Of a stretch of DNA of 22,145 bases, positions 6,995-13,354 are shown piece by piece. The stretch comes from an uncultured Bacilli bacterium. Its GTDB lineage: Bacteria > Bacillota_I > Bacilli_A > RF39 > UBA660. The first letter of the stretch is position 1. Every line of letters starts with the position of its first letter. The stretch covers positions 1 to 22,145 of the forward strand of contig CANQVY010000005.1 of NCBI GenBank assembly GCA_947627405.1, given 5' to 3'. The notes beneath the pieces are model-generated. The model saw only the letters and a list, made by a program, of their open reading frames with translations. It did no database searches and was not told where the DNA came from. A program made the position numbers and the translations under genes.

Positions 6995-7744
6995 ATGGAT
7001 GATGATATAGGTGGAATTTGGAGAACAATTGGTGGTAGAAGAGTGTTTATAAAAACAGGTCAGAGTTTGAAAGATGCAATGAAAGAAAGTGGAAAGTTTA
7101 ATAATAATGAGTTGGAAAAAACACTAAAAATTGCAAACAAAGAAGATGAATTGTCTGAAAAAATATCAAAACTCACTTATGACGAAATGAATGAATTATT
7201 TAATAAAACAACTGATGCAGATACAAGAGAAATTTTAATGAATAAAATGCAAGAAAAAGATGTTGTTAGGTTTGGGCGAGAAATTTATGGGATAGACATG
7301 AAAGATATAGATTATAAAGGAAGTTTTGAAGATGGTTTAAAGTATGTAAATGATTTTAACAAAGAAAAAGATTTTCAAACAATGGAATTATATCATGGGA
7401 CAAACGCGAAATTTGAAAAGTTTAATTATGACCATTTTGGGCAAACTGACCCTGGTGATTATGGTCAAGGTATATATTTAACAGAAGATAAAAATGTTGC
7501 ATCGAGATATGGAAAAGATATAAAAAAAGTAAAGGTGAAGTTCAAAAATCCTTTAATCATTAATAATGAAGATGATTATCAAAAACACGCTGAATTTTTT
7601 GGAGATAAATATGGTGAGGCAAAAAGTTTATATAATTCTAAGCAACGAAGCGTTGCAATCATGAAGCAAGGATATGATGCTGTAATTGATAAAAAATATG
7701 GACAAATAGTTATATACGATATTGAAAATACTAGAATATTATAA
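6995..7744 (+). CDS. Phage ADP-ribosyltransferase-like protein with head-module leader
   Basis: This encodes 249 residues. The N-terminus GGIWRTIGGRRVFIKTGQSL then DAMKESGKF is a leader found on several unrelated proteins encoded next to phage minor head genes. The C-terminal half has the pattern of an ADP-ribosyltransferase fold: ELYHGT (His about 134), GQGIYLTED (Tyr about 161), a strand KVKVKFKNPL, and a final GQIVIYD (Gln about 237), an H-Y-Q version of the H-Y-E triad. Proteins of this sort may be packaged and injected to modify host targets. Start chosen at ATG 6995, with AGGAAGTGAT at 6981-6990; a GTG inside that ribosome-binding site is less likely. It is bounded by a terminator on each side, so it may be separately expressed. 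Confidence 0.78.
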   Translation: MDDDIGGIWRTIGGRRVFIKTGQSLKDAMKESGKFNNNELEKTLKIANKEDELSEKISKLTYDEMNELFNKTTDADTREILMNKMQEKDVVRFGREIYGIDMKDIDYKGSFEDGLKYVNDFNKEKDFQTMELYHGTNAKFEKFNYDHFGQTDPGDYGQGIYLTEDKNVASRYGKDIKKVKVKFKNPLIINNEDDYQKHAEFFGDKYGEAKSLYNSKQRSVAIMKQGYDAVIDKKYGQIVIYDIENTRIL

Positions 7745-7753
7745 TATTAATAT

Positions 7754-7775
7754 TACTACTTTTATAAGTAGTATT
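7754..7775 (+). terminator. Hairpin after the ADP-ribosyltransferase-like gene
   Basis: A perfect 8-bp stem TACTACTT / AAGTAGTA with a TTAT loop lies 9 bases after the stop codon. Only two T follow directly, so termination efficiency is uncertain. Confidence 0.45.
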
Positions 7776-7810
7776 CTAGTAACAATCAACAGACAGAGGT
7801 TAGCAAGTCG

Positions 7811-8060
7811 ACAGCATTTACATTTAGACAATTGTAAATGTGCAACGCTATGTGAGATGTGTTATTAGAATAGTGCTTGTAATTAGTATACTAATGATAT
7901 AAAAGATTTCATTAAACCAGTGCTCTTACTATATGTTTTAGGGTGTAAGATTATATCATTAGTATAGTGCTTATAAGATAGCACTAATTTTTCGTGTGGT
8001 ATAGCAACGTTAGGACTAACAAATATTTTAATTCACACGTGGACTTGACCACGTAAAAAA
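7811..8060 (+). ncRNA. Structured non-coding leader before the scaffold gene, class unknown
   Basis: No gene fits in 7745-8077. Instead it holds stacked inverted repeats: ACATTTA / TAAATGT (7820-7826 / 7835-7841); a perfect 16-bp stem TATACTAATGATATAA / TTATATCATTAGTATA (7887-7902 / 7951-7966) enclosing TCTTAC / GTAAGA (7924-7929 / 7945-7950); a terminator-like hairpin (7965-7992); CGTGTG / CACACG (7993-7998 / 8034-8039), which shares bases with ACGTGG / CCACGT (8037-8042 / 8049-8054), so those two cannot form together. The last hairpin ends 9 bases before the scaffold ribosome-binding site. I do not recognise a known riboswitch, ribozyme or intron class. Confidence 0.5.
7965..7992 (+). terminator. 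Terminator-like hairpin within the structured leader
   Basis: Stem TAGTGCT / AGCACTA (7965-7971 / 7980-7986) with an 8-base loop is followed by ATTTTT. Its 5' arm overlaps by two bases the 3' arm of the 16-bp stem before it, so the two structures compete slightly. Confidence 0.55.
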
Positions 8061-8077
8061 ATGTAAGGAGGAAAAAT

Positions 8078-8563
8078 ATGCGTGAATTTTTAAAAGGGCT
8101 AGAACTTGATTCAGAAACTACTGATACTATCATGGCTGAATATGGCAAAAATATTCAAGGATTGAAAGAGGAAAGGGATAGTCTAAAAGAACAATTGAAG
8201 GGATTTGAAAATTCAGATTCTACAATAAAATCTCTTACATCAGAAAGAGATGATTATAAGTCTAAATACGAAGAAGAACTTGGAAAAAGAACTTCAATTG
8301 AAAATTGCATCAAGGTAAAGGAAGCTAAAATCGATGATAAGTTTAAAGACTTTGTAATAAGTGAAGTAAGTAAACTTGTTGATGAAAAAACAGACTTTGA
8401 TGCTGCTTTAAAAGGCTTTGTAGAAAAAAATCCACAATACAAAGTACCTGAGAAAACGAGGAAAGTTAATTCTTCTTTTTCAATGGTTGGAAATAGTCAG
8501 AGCGAATCTTCCAAAAACGATGTCTTTAATAATGCGTTGTTAATGGCAGTTGGTAGGAAATAA
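8078..8563 (+). CDS. Scaffold protein
   Basis: This encodes 161 residues. A central coiled coil (about residues 28-75: LKEERDSLKEQLKGFEN and on) and a C-terminal short basic segment are the usual build of scaffold proteins of Firmicutes siphophages (GP20/DUF4355-like). They template capsid assembly and leave before or during packaging. It sits immediately before the major capsid gene, the expected place. The start ATG has a strong AAGGAGG (8064-8070). Confidence 0.85.
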   Translation: MREFLKGLELDSETTDTIMAEYGKNIQGLKEERDSLKEQLKGFENSDSTIKSLTSERDDYKSKYEEELGKRTSIENCIKVKEAKIDDKFKDFVISEVSKLVDEKTDFDAALKGFVEKNPQYKVPEKTRKVNSSFSMVGNSQSESSKNDVFNNALLMAVGRK

Positions 8564-8581
8564 AAAAGGAGAGTGATTTAA

Positions 8582-9544
8582 ATGGAAGGAAATGCAGACG
8601 CAATTTTGAGAGCTGGTGTTGAATCTTTAATACCAGAGGAGAATTCAAAGGAAATTATACAAGGGGCTATAGCACAAAGTGCAGTTTTAAGCCAATTTAA
8701 AAGATTACCAAATATGGCATCTAATAAATTAAGAATGCCTGTTTTGGACCTTTTACCAATGGGATATTTTTTAAATGGTGATACTGACAAAAAGAAAAGT
8801 ACTAAAATGGCTTGGGATAAAAAAGAGATTGTTGCAGAAGAGATTGCTGTAATTGTACCTATCCCAGAAGCAGTTTTAGATGATGCAAGAGATAATGGTT
8901 ATGATATTTGGGGAGAAGTTACCCCAAGAGTTCAAGAGGCTTTTGGTAAAGTAATCGACAGTGCTGTTATTTTTGACGAAGGAAAACCAACATCATGGAG
9001 AGATGGTATTATTGCAACAGCTGAAAAAGCAAATGCTAAAGTTGATGCTACTGATGATTTCTTCACAGATGTTTATGGTGAAGATGGTGTAATTGCTAAA
9101 GTTGAAAAATCAGGATTTATGCCAAATGGTGTAATTGCTGGAGTAAATCTAAGAGGTAAATTAAGAGGTTTAAAAGATAGTACTGGAAGACCTTTATATT
9201 TACAAGATTTAAAAAATGGTACTCAAAGTTATTCTGTCGATGGTATGCCAACACATTTCTTAATAAATGGAGCATACGACGACACAAAGGCTGAATTAAT
9301 TATTGGAGATATGGATCAAGCAGTTTATTCAATTAGACAAGATTTAACAGTTAAATTATTAACTGAAGGTGTAATCCAAGACCCAGCAACAAAAGAAATC
9401 GTATACAACCTCGCTCAACAAGATATGGTTGCTCTAAGATTTGTAATGAGACTTGGCTGGGAATTACCTAATCCAATTAATGCTTTAGAACCAGACAAAG
9501 CTAAGAGATGTCCATTTGCAATTTTAAAAAAAAAAGTAGACTAA
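8582..9544 (+). CDS. Major capsid protein (HK97 fold)
   Basis: This encodes 320 residues. The order of segments fits HK97-like coat proteins of Gram-positive siphophages: an N-terminal helix (ADAILRAGVESLIPEENSKE), a strand-rich region with VPIPEAVLDDARDNG, GVNLRGKLRGLKDSTGRPLY in the A domain, and a C-terminal strand with VALRFVMRLGWEL. It follows scaffold with 18 bases between. The 3' end contains ten consecutive A (9526-9535). In frame it ends KKKVD-stop, while a -1 slip would join it to the next reading frame, giving an about 452-residue capsid with an appendage domain. Confidence 0.9.
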   Translation: MEGNADAILRAGVESLIPEENSKEIIQGAIAQSAVLSQFKRLPNMASNKLRMPVLDLLPMGYFLNGDTDKKKSTKMAWDKKEIVAEEIAVIVPIPEAVLDDARDNGYDIWGEVTPRVQEAFGKVIDSAVIFDEGKPTSWRDGIIATAEKANAKVDATDDFFTDVYGEDGVIAKVEKSGFMPNGVIAGVNLRGKLRGLKDSTGRPLYLQDLKNGTQSYSVDGMPTHFLINGAYDDTKAELIIGDMDQAVYSIRQDLTVKLLTEGVIQDPATKEIVYNLAQQDMVALRFVMRLGWELPNPINALEPDKAKRCPFAILKKKVD

Positions 9545-9939
9545 GTGAAATAAAAGTTAGTATTCCAAGTGGTGAAACTTCACTAAACTTAGGAGAAAAA
9601 ACAGTGCAAGATTTATGTGAGAATTTAAACATTGATGATACTGGAAAAGTGACAGGTAGTTTAAAACACATAGATAATTGGACAGAATTTTCAAAAACTG
9701 ATAATTCAGGTAACTTTATACCCTTATACTTTGAAGAAGCAAAAGGTCAACCTAAAGGAACTATTAAGTGTGAACTTAAAGGAACTGGTGCTAAATTAAA
9801 GAAACCTGTTTCAGTTGATGAAAAAGATGGTTTAATTGTATTCCAAGTTCACGATAAAGATAATACAATTGAAATCACAGAAGAAGGTAAAGAAACTAAG
9901 ACACTTAATTTAAGTGAATTAGATTTAAAAACTGAATAG
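9508..9939 (+). CDS. Capsid-appendage (Ig-like/head-fibre) domain, likely joined to the capsid by frameshift
   Basis: This frame encodes about 135 residues after the capsid stop. A beta-rich domain runs from EIKVSIPSGETSLNLGEKTV through GSLKHIDNWTEFSK and GNFIPLYFE to a final strand ETKTLNLSELDL. This strand pattern, with the W-T-x-F and F-x-L-x-F elements, is seen as a C-terminal or separate decoration domain on many Firmicutes phage capsids. There is no ribosome-binding site after the capsid gene, and the only ATG in this frame (9508) lies inside the capsid gene without one. That favours expression as a minority -1 fusion of the capsid protein. The alternatives are weak internal initiation or a one-base assembly error in the A-run. 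Confidence 0.65.
   Translation: MSICNFKKKSRLSEIKVSIPSGETSLNLGEKTVQDLCENLNIDDTGKVTGSLKHIDNWTEFSKTDNSGNFIPLYFEEAKGQPKGTIKCELKGTGAKLKKPVSVDEKDGLIVFQVHDKDNTIEITEEGKETKTLNLSELDLKTE
9526..9535 (+). promoter_or_regulatory. Probable -1 frameshift site (A10) in the capsid gene
   Basis: Ten A in a row, preceded by TTTT, lie three codons before the capsid stop. Reading in the capsid frame gives AAA AAA AAA GTA GAC TAA. A -1 slip gives AGT AGA CTA AGT and opens directly into the next ORF. A-runs of this length allow both ribosomal slippage and polymerase slippage. I see no clear stimulatory hairpin nearby. Confidence 0.55.
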
Positions 9940-9952
9940 GAGATGATAAGGT

Positions 9953-10357
9953 ATGCTAACTGAATTAGTAGATTATGAATATTATAAAAATTTATATGGA
10001 GATTCTAGCATACCTGAATCTTCATTTAAAAAATATGCTATTGAAGCAAGTAGTAAAATAAATCTTTATACATTCAATAGAATTAGTGAAGATATACTTG
10101 ATGATAATATCAAAAATACAGTATGTGAGGTTATTAATGTTTTATATGAACAAGAACAATTAATCGCTAAACTAAATGAACCTACTTCAGATAAAGTAAG
10201 TGAAACAGTTGGTCCTCATTCTATTAGTTATGTTAATAAATCTAATTTTCAAGCACAAAGAATATTGAATAAAAGTGAATTAAATAAATTATGTTATCAA
10301 ATAATTGCAGAACATTTATTAATGACTGGTTTGATGTATTGTGGAGGTACATATTAA
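9953..10357 (+). CDS. Head-tail connector protein (gp6/gp15-like)
   Basis: This encodes 134 residues, mostly helical. The N-terminal TELVDYEYYKNLYGDSSIPE then FKKYAIEASSKINLYTFNRI is the typical opening of adaptor proteins that dock under the portal in SPP1/HK97-type phages. Its position directly after the capsid module and before the minor capsid genes fits that role. The start ATG follows GGAGATGATAAGGT. The short C-terminus ends CGGTY and is four-helix-like, as in the family. Confidence 0.8.
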   Translation: MLTELVDYEYYKNLYGDSSIPESSFKKYAIEASSKINLYTFNRISEDILDDNIKNTVCEVINVLYEQEQLIAKLNEPTSDKVSETVGPHSISYVNKSNFQAQRILNKSELNKLCYQIIAEHLLMTGLMYCGGTY

Positions 10358-10358
10358 T

Positions 10359-10748
10359 ATGTTTCCACATACAATAACAATATTTAATATTGCTAAGGAA
10401 GATAGCGACATTAAATATAATAGAAAGTTAGTAAGTAATGTATTTTATTATAAAGAAAGAATAATATCTGAGGAAGGCAAAGGAGATAAATATTCTAATT
10501 TATATCACGTTATATTTTCAAATGAATCTTTAAAAGATTATTTAGAAAACAGTCAATATTCAAAATTAGAGAAAAAAAACGCTAATTATACTTTAAAAGA
10601 AAAAGATATAATTGTTCTAAGAGAATGCGATGATATATCTGACCTGTTAGATTTGCAACAATCCAATAAAGAATATTTTCTTATTAGAAAAATTGCAGAT
10701 AATCGTTATGGCAGTGAAGATTTGCAAAATATAGAGGTAACCAACTGA
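10359..10748 (+). CDS. Head-closure / minor capsid protein
   Basis: This encodes 129 residues from ATG 10359. A GTG 18 bases earlier is in frame but lies on the GGAGGT ribosome-binding sequence (10343-10348), so it is unlikely. The beginning, MFPHTITIFN, is typical of the small beta-barrel proteins encoded second after the capsid (stopper or minor capsid). The strands KEYFLIRKIADNRYGSEDLQ at the end match the family's C-terminal barrel. Its TGA stop is embedded in CTGA, and that CTG is the apparent start of the next gene. This is the same coupling arrangement as the common ATGA overlap. Confidence 0.75.
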   Translation: MFPHTITIFNIAKEDSDIKYNRKLVSNVFYYKERIISEEGKGDKYSNLYHVIFSNESLKDYLENSQYSKLEKKNANYTLKEKDIIVLRECDDISDLLDLQQSNKEYFLIRKIADNRYGSEDLQNIEVTN

Positions 10749-11242
10749 AGATTAATGCGAAATTAAAATTACCAAACACTAGTGAATTAATGAAAAATGT
10801 AGGTTTAGAAAAAGAAGGTAAAGTCCAAAAATATATAGATAGTTTTGTTCTTTATCATTCTGAACCTTATTTACCTGGTAGAAGACATCTTCATGAATCA
10901 GGAGTGAATGCTACTAAATTAGGTAGTGGTATGGTTATTTGGAATTCACCAGATGCTAATTATTTATACGAAGGAAAATTAATGGTTGACCCTATTACTA
11001 AAGTTGGAGCTTTCCCAATTAGAAATGGAAAAATTTCTTTTAAAGAAAGCGATGGAGATATAGAGGGATTTGTTAGTAGAAAAAATACTCAAAAAATCAT
11101 GGACCCTAGAAAAAGAGATTTGAACTATCATGGTGGAGGATTAAGTGGTGATCATTGGTTTGACAGAATGATAAATAATGAATTTAATGAACTAGTTAAA
11201 GGAATTGAAAAAATTGTAAGTGGAGGAAAAGATGGAGAATAG
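10745..11242 (+). CDS. Minor capsid protein, apparent CTG start
   Basis: This encodes 165 residues. Read from CTG 10745 the N-terminus is (M)KINAKLKLPNTSELMKNVGL then EKEGKVQKYIDS, which looks like the usual opening of phage minor capsid proteins of this position (K-I-x-x-K-L-x-x-P-N-T...GL...G-x-V-Q-x-x-I-D-S). The first ATG (10790) would cut off 15 conserved residues and has no ribosome-binding site. The frame is closed by TGA at 10715, and no ATG, GTG or TTG lies between that and the CTG. AGAGGT (10733-10738) lies at good spacing. The CTG overlaps the previous stop as CTGA, in the context ACTGA. The role is probably head-tail joining. Confidence 0.87.
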   Translation: MKINAKLKLPNTSELMKNVGLEKEGKVQKYIDSFVLYHSEPYLPGRRHLHESGVNATKLGSGMVIWNSPDANYLYEGKLMVDPITKVGAFPIRNGKISFKESDGDIEGFVSRKNTQKIMDPRKRDLNYHGGGLSGDHWFDRMINNEFNELVKGIEKIVSGGKDGE

Positions 11243-11693
11243 CAAAGCAATTATTGAATGTGTTAAAGATTATTTAAAAAAATGTCCATATTTAGATAAA
11301 TTGGCTGAAATAAATGTTGACTATTTAAATATGGATGCCAAAGATCATGAGTATTGGTCTATTGAAGCATTGGAAGTGCCTATTATATTAAAAAGAAATG
11401 TTTTAGGTACTATGACTGAACGACAATGTCAATTTATATTAGCTAGTCGTTCATTTTTTAATCCATTGGTTGATACTCAAAATATTAAAAATTTACATTT
11501 ATTTGAGAATATAGCAGAATGGCTTTATCAAAATAATAGAAAAAAAATATTTCCAACATTGAATGAAGGCGAAATTGTTAAAAGTATTGAAGTTACAACA
11601 GGTGGATATTTATATGGTACTAACAATGATAACACAATCGCTAGATATCAAATGGAATGTAAGTTAATTTATAAAAAGAAAGAGAGGAAATAA
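11232..11693 (+). CDS. Minor capsid / tail terminator-like protein
   Basis: This encodes 153 residues from ATG 11232. A GTG at 11220 is in frame but sits on the GGAGG (11222-11226) that serves the ATG. The protein has the features of the family found just before the major tail protein in Firmicutes siphophages (Minor_capsid_3 type): an N-terminal helix with a conserved Cys-Pro-Tyr, a strand with TGGYLYG, and a final antiparallel strand YQMECKLIYKKK. By position it should be the tail-completion or terminator protein that caps the tail tube. It overlaps the preceding gene by 11 bases. Confidence 0.72.
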   Translation: MENSKAIIECVKDYLKKCPYLDKLAEINVDYLNMDAKDHEYWSIEALEVPIILKRNVLGTMTERQCQFILASRSFFNPLVDTQNIKNLHLFENIAEWLYQNNRKKIFPTLNEGEIVKSIEVTTGGYLYGTNNDNTIARYQMECKLIYKKKERK

Positions 11694-11695
11694 TT

Positions 11696-12238
11696 ATGGT
11701 TTTAACTTTATTAAAAGGTTCAAATGAATTTAATCGTGAAGATCATATTACGATGTTTAATTCAAATATAGAAAAAATAGATGAAAAGGGTATTGTTTAT
11801 AATGAAGAAGATGCGACTTGGGTACCATTTGGCGAAGATAATGATGAAATTACAAGAGAAACTAATAACGAAACTGATGCTACTAAAAATGTATTAGGAA
11901 GAACAAAGGTAAAACATACGCCAGGCCCACAAACCACTGAGATTGATCCTATTGCAATCAGAGGCAATGATGCGTTATCTACGATTCTTTATTATATGTT
12001 TAAATACAATTTGACTGGAGATAAGGCAAAACTTCAATGTATGGAAGTAACTTTAGCTGATGAACAAGAAGATGGTAGTTATGGTGCATTTACTGAAACA
12101 GCTATTGTTAATTTGAATTCTTGGGGTGGAGATACCACTCAATTAAATAGCCCAATTACTTTAAATTGGCTTGATGATAGAGTTCATGGAACATACAAAA
12201 CAGCTGATAATAAATTTACACCAACTGTTGCTAAATAA
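11696..12238 (+). CDS. Major tail protein
   Basis: This encodes 180 residues, beta-rich, and forms the tail tube. The segment EIDPIAIRGNDALSTILYYM then a long loop and KLQCMEVTLADEQEDGSYGA fits the major tail proteins of small siphophages, as does the C-terminal SPITLNWLDDRVHGTY. It is followed by a strong terminator and then by the tail chaperones, as expected. The start ATG has GAGAGGAAA (11681-11689) before it. Expression is probably high, because a terminator closes the segment after it. Confidence 0.85.
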   Translation: MVLTLLKGSNEFNREDHITMFNSNIEKIDEKGIVYNEEDATWVPFGEDNDEITRETNNETDATKNVLGRTKVKHTPGPQTTEIDPIAIRGNDALSTILYYMFKYNLTGDKAKLQCMEVTLADEQEDGSYGAFTETAIVNLNSWGGDTTQLNSPITLNWLDDRVHGTYKTADNKFTPTVAK

Positions 12239-12243
12239 TTATT

Positions 12244-12276
12244 GGGGCTTATATAAAATAGCCCCTTATTTTTTTT
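12244..12276 (+). terminator. Rho-independent terminator after the major tail gene
   Basis: Stem GGGGCT / AGCCCC (12244-12249 / 12260-12265) with a 10-base AT loop is followed by TTATTTTTTTT. It is the most GC-rich hairpin in the window. It probably gives high major-tail mRNA and lower downstream expression. Confidence 0.85.
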
Positions 12277-12294
12277 ATAAAGAAAGGAAATAAT

Positions 12295-12762
12295 ATGAGT
12301 TTAATAATAAGAAATAAATTTATAAGAGAAGAGTTAAAAGATGAAAATGGTAATATATTAGGTTATTTACAATTTAATCCAAATGATTCAAGAATAATGA
12401 ATAAATTGTCAAAAATTGTAAACGATTTAAGCAAAGATTTAAAACAATTAAATAAATTTGGAGAATTACCAGTTTTATCAAATAAAAAATTAGAAAATGT
12501 AGAAGATTTTGAAAATGTAGCTAACGATTTTGAAAAAATAAACGAAGCTTTAACGATAGAAGGTAATGCTATTGATAGAGTAATAGAGGATTTATCTGAA
12601 GTTTTTGGAAAAGATACAATAGAGCTTTTCACAGGTGGTACTAAAGATATAGAGGCTATATTACCTTTGATCGAATTTGTTATGCCATATGTAAAAAATG
12701 CTAGAGAAAAGAATATGAGTAAATATTTAAAGAATAATGGTGCTAGTGATGTGATGGAATAA
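12295..12762 (+). CDS. Tail assembly chaperone (first of pair)
   Basis: This encodes 155 residues. Its position between major tail protein and tape measure, its mostly helical content, and the motif EVFGKDTIELFTGGTKDIEA then LPLIEFVMPYV (about residues 100-133) match the first tail chaperone of Firmicutes siphophages. These chaperones coat the tape measure protein during tail assembly. AAGAAAGGAAA precedes the start. It overlaps the second chaperone gene by one base (TAATG), so coupling here is by re-initiation rather than by the frameshift used in lambda. Confidence 0.78.
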   Translation: MSLIIRNKFIREELKDENGNILGYLQFNPNDSRIMNKLSKIVNDLSKDLKQLNKFGELPVLSNKKLENVEDFENVANDFEKINEALTIEGNAIDRVIEDLSEVFGKDTIELFTGGTKDIEAILPLIEFVMPYVKNAREKNMSKYLKNNGASDVME

Positions 12763-13340
12763 TGAATATTTTAACATCATCATTACCAAAAAAAATAAAA
12801 ATAAAAGATAAGATTTATGATATTAATTATGATTATAGAACAATTATAAATATTTTAATAGCTTTTGAAGATGTTAATTTAACTGATATTGAAAAGATGT
12901 ATATTTTATTAAAAAATTTATATAAAGAAGATATTCCTGAAGAAGATACTGAAGAGGCTATTGAAAAGGCAATAAAATTTATAGATTTAGGAGAATCAAA
13001 TAATAATCATTCAAAGAAATCAAAGGTGAGGTTATATTCATTTGAAAAAGATGGAAATTATATTTTTTCTGGAATCAATTCAACTCATAATATTGACATT
13101 GAAAAAGAAAAAGATTTACATTGGTGGAAATTTATGTCTTATTTTATGGATATGAATCCAGAATGTATGTTTGGTGAATTAACATATTACAGAACACGTA
13201 AGGCTGAAGGTAAATTAACTAAAGATGAAAAGAAGAAATATGAACAAATTAAAGATATAATTGAATTAGAAAATATAAAAGTACAATCTGAAGCTAGAAA
13301 AAAATTCTTTGAAGAATATCATAAATATCAAAATAAATAA
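12762..13340 (+). CDS. Gp15-family tail chaperone (second of pair)
   Basis: This encodes 192 residues. LTSSLPKKIKIKDKIYDINY then a helical region, the block YSFEKDGNYIFSGINSTHNI and DLHWWKFMSYF are hallmarks of the phage Gp15 family. The C-terminal helix has YYRTRKAEGKLTKDEKKKYE. It lies directly before the tape measure gene, as usual. Its TAA at 13338-13340 leads into AGGTAGGTGAT and the apparent CTG start of the tape measure. Confidence 0.85.
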   Translation: MNILTSSLPKKIKIKDKIYDINYDYRTIINILIAFEDVNLTDIEKMYILLKNLYKEDIPEEDTEEAIEKAIKFIDLGESNNNHSKKSKVRLYSFEKDGNYIFSGINSTHNIDIEKEKDLHWWKFMSYFMDMNPECMFGELTYYRTRKAEGKLTKDEKKKYEQIKDIIELENIKVQSEARKKFFEEYHKYQNK

Positions 13341-13354
13341 AGGTAGGTGATTTA

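Noticed and set aside
7745..8077. Group I intron, known ribozyme or CRISPR array
   Set aside because: I see no conserved intron core, no hammerhead CUGAUGA/GAAA, and no regularly spaced repeats; the stretch is only describable as structured.
9508..9939. Separate gene with ATG start at 9508
   Set aside because: The ATG lies within the capsid gene in another frame with no ribosome-binding site; frameshift fusion fits better.
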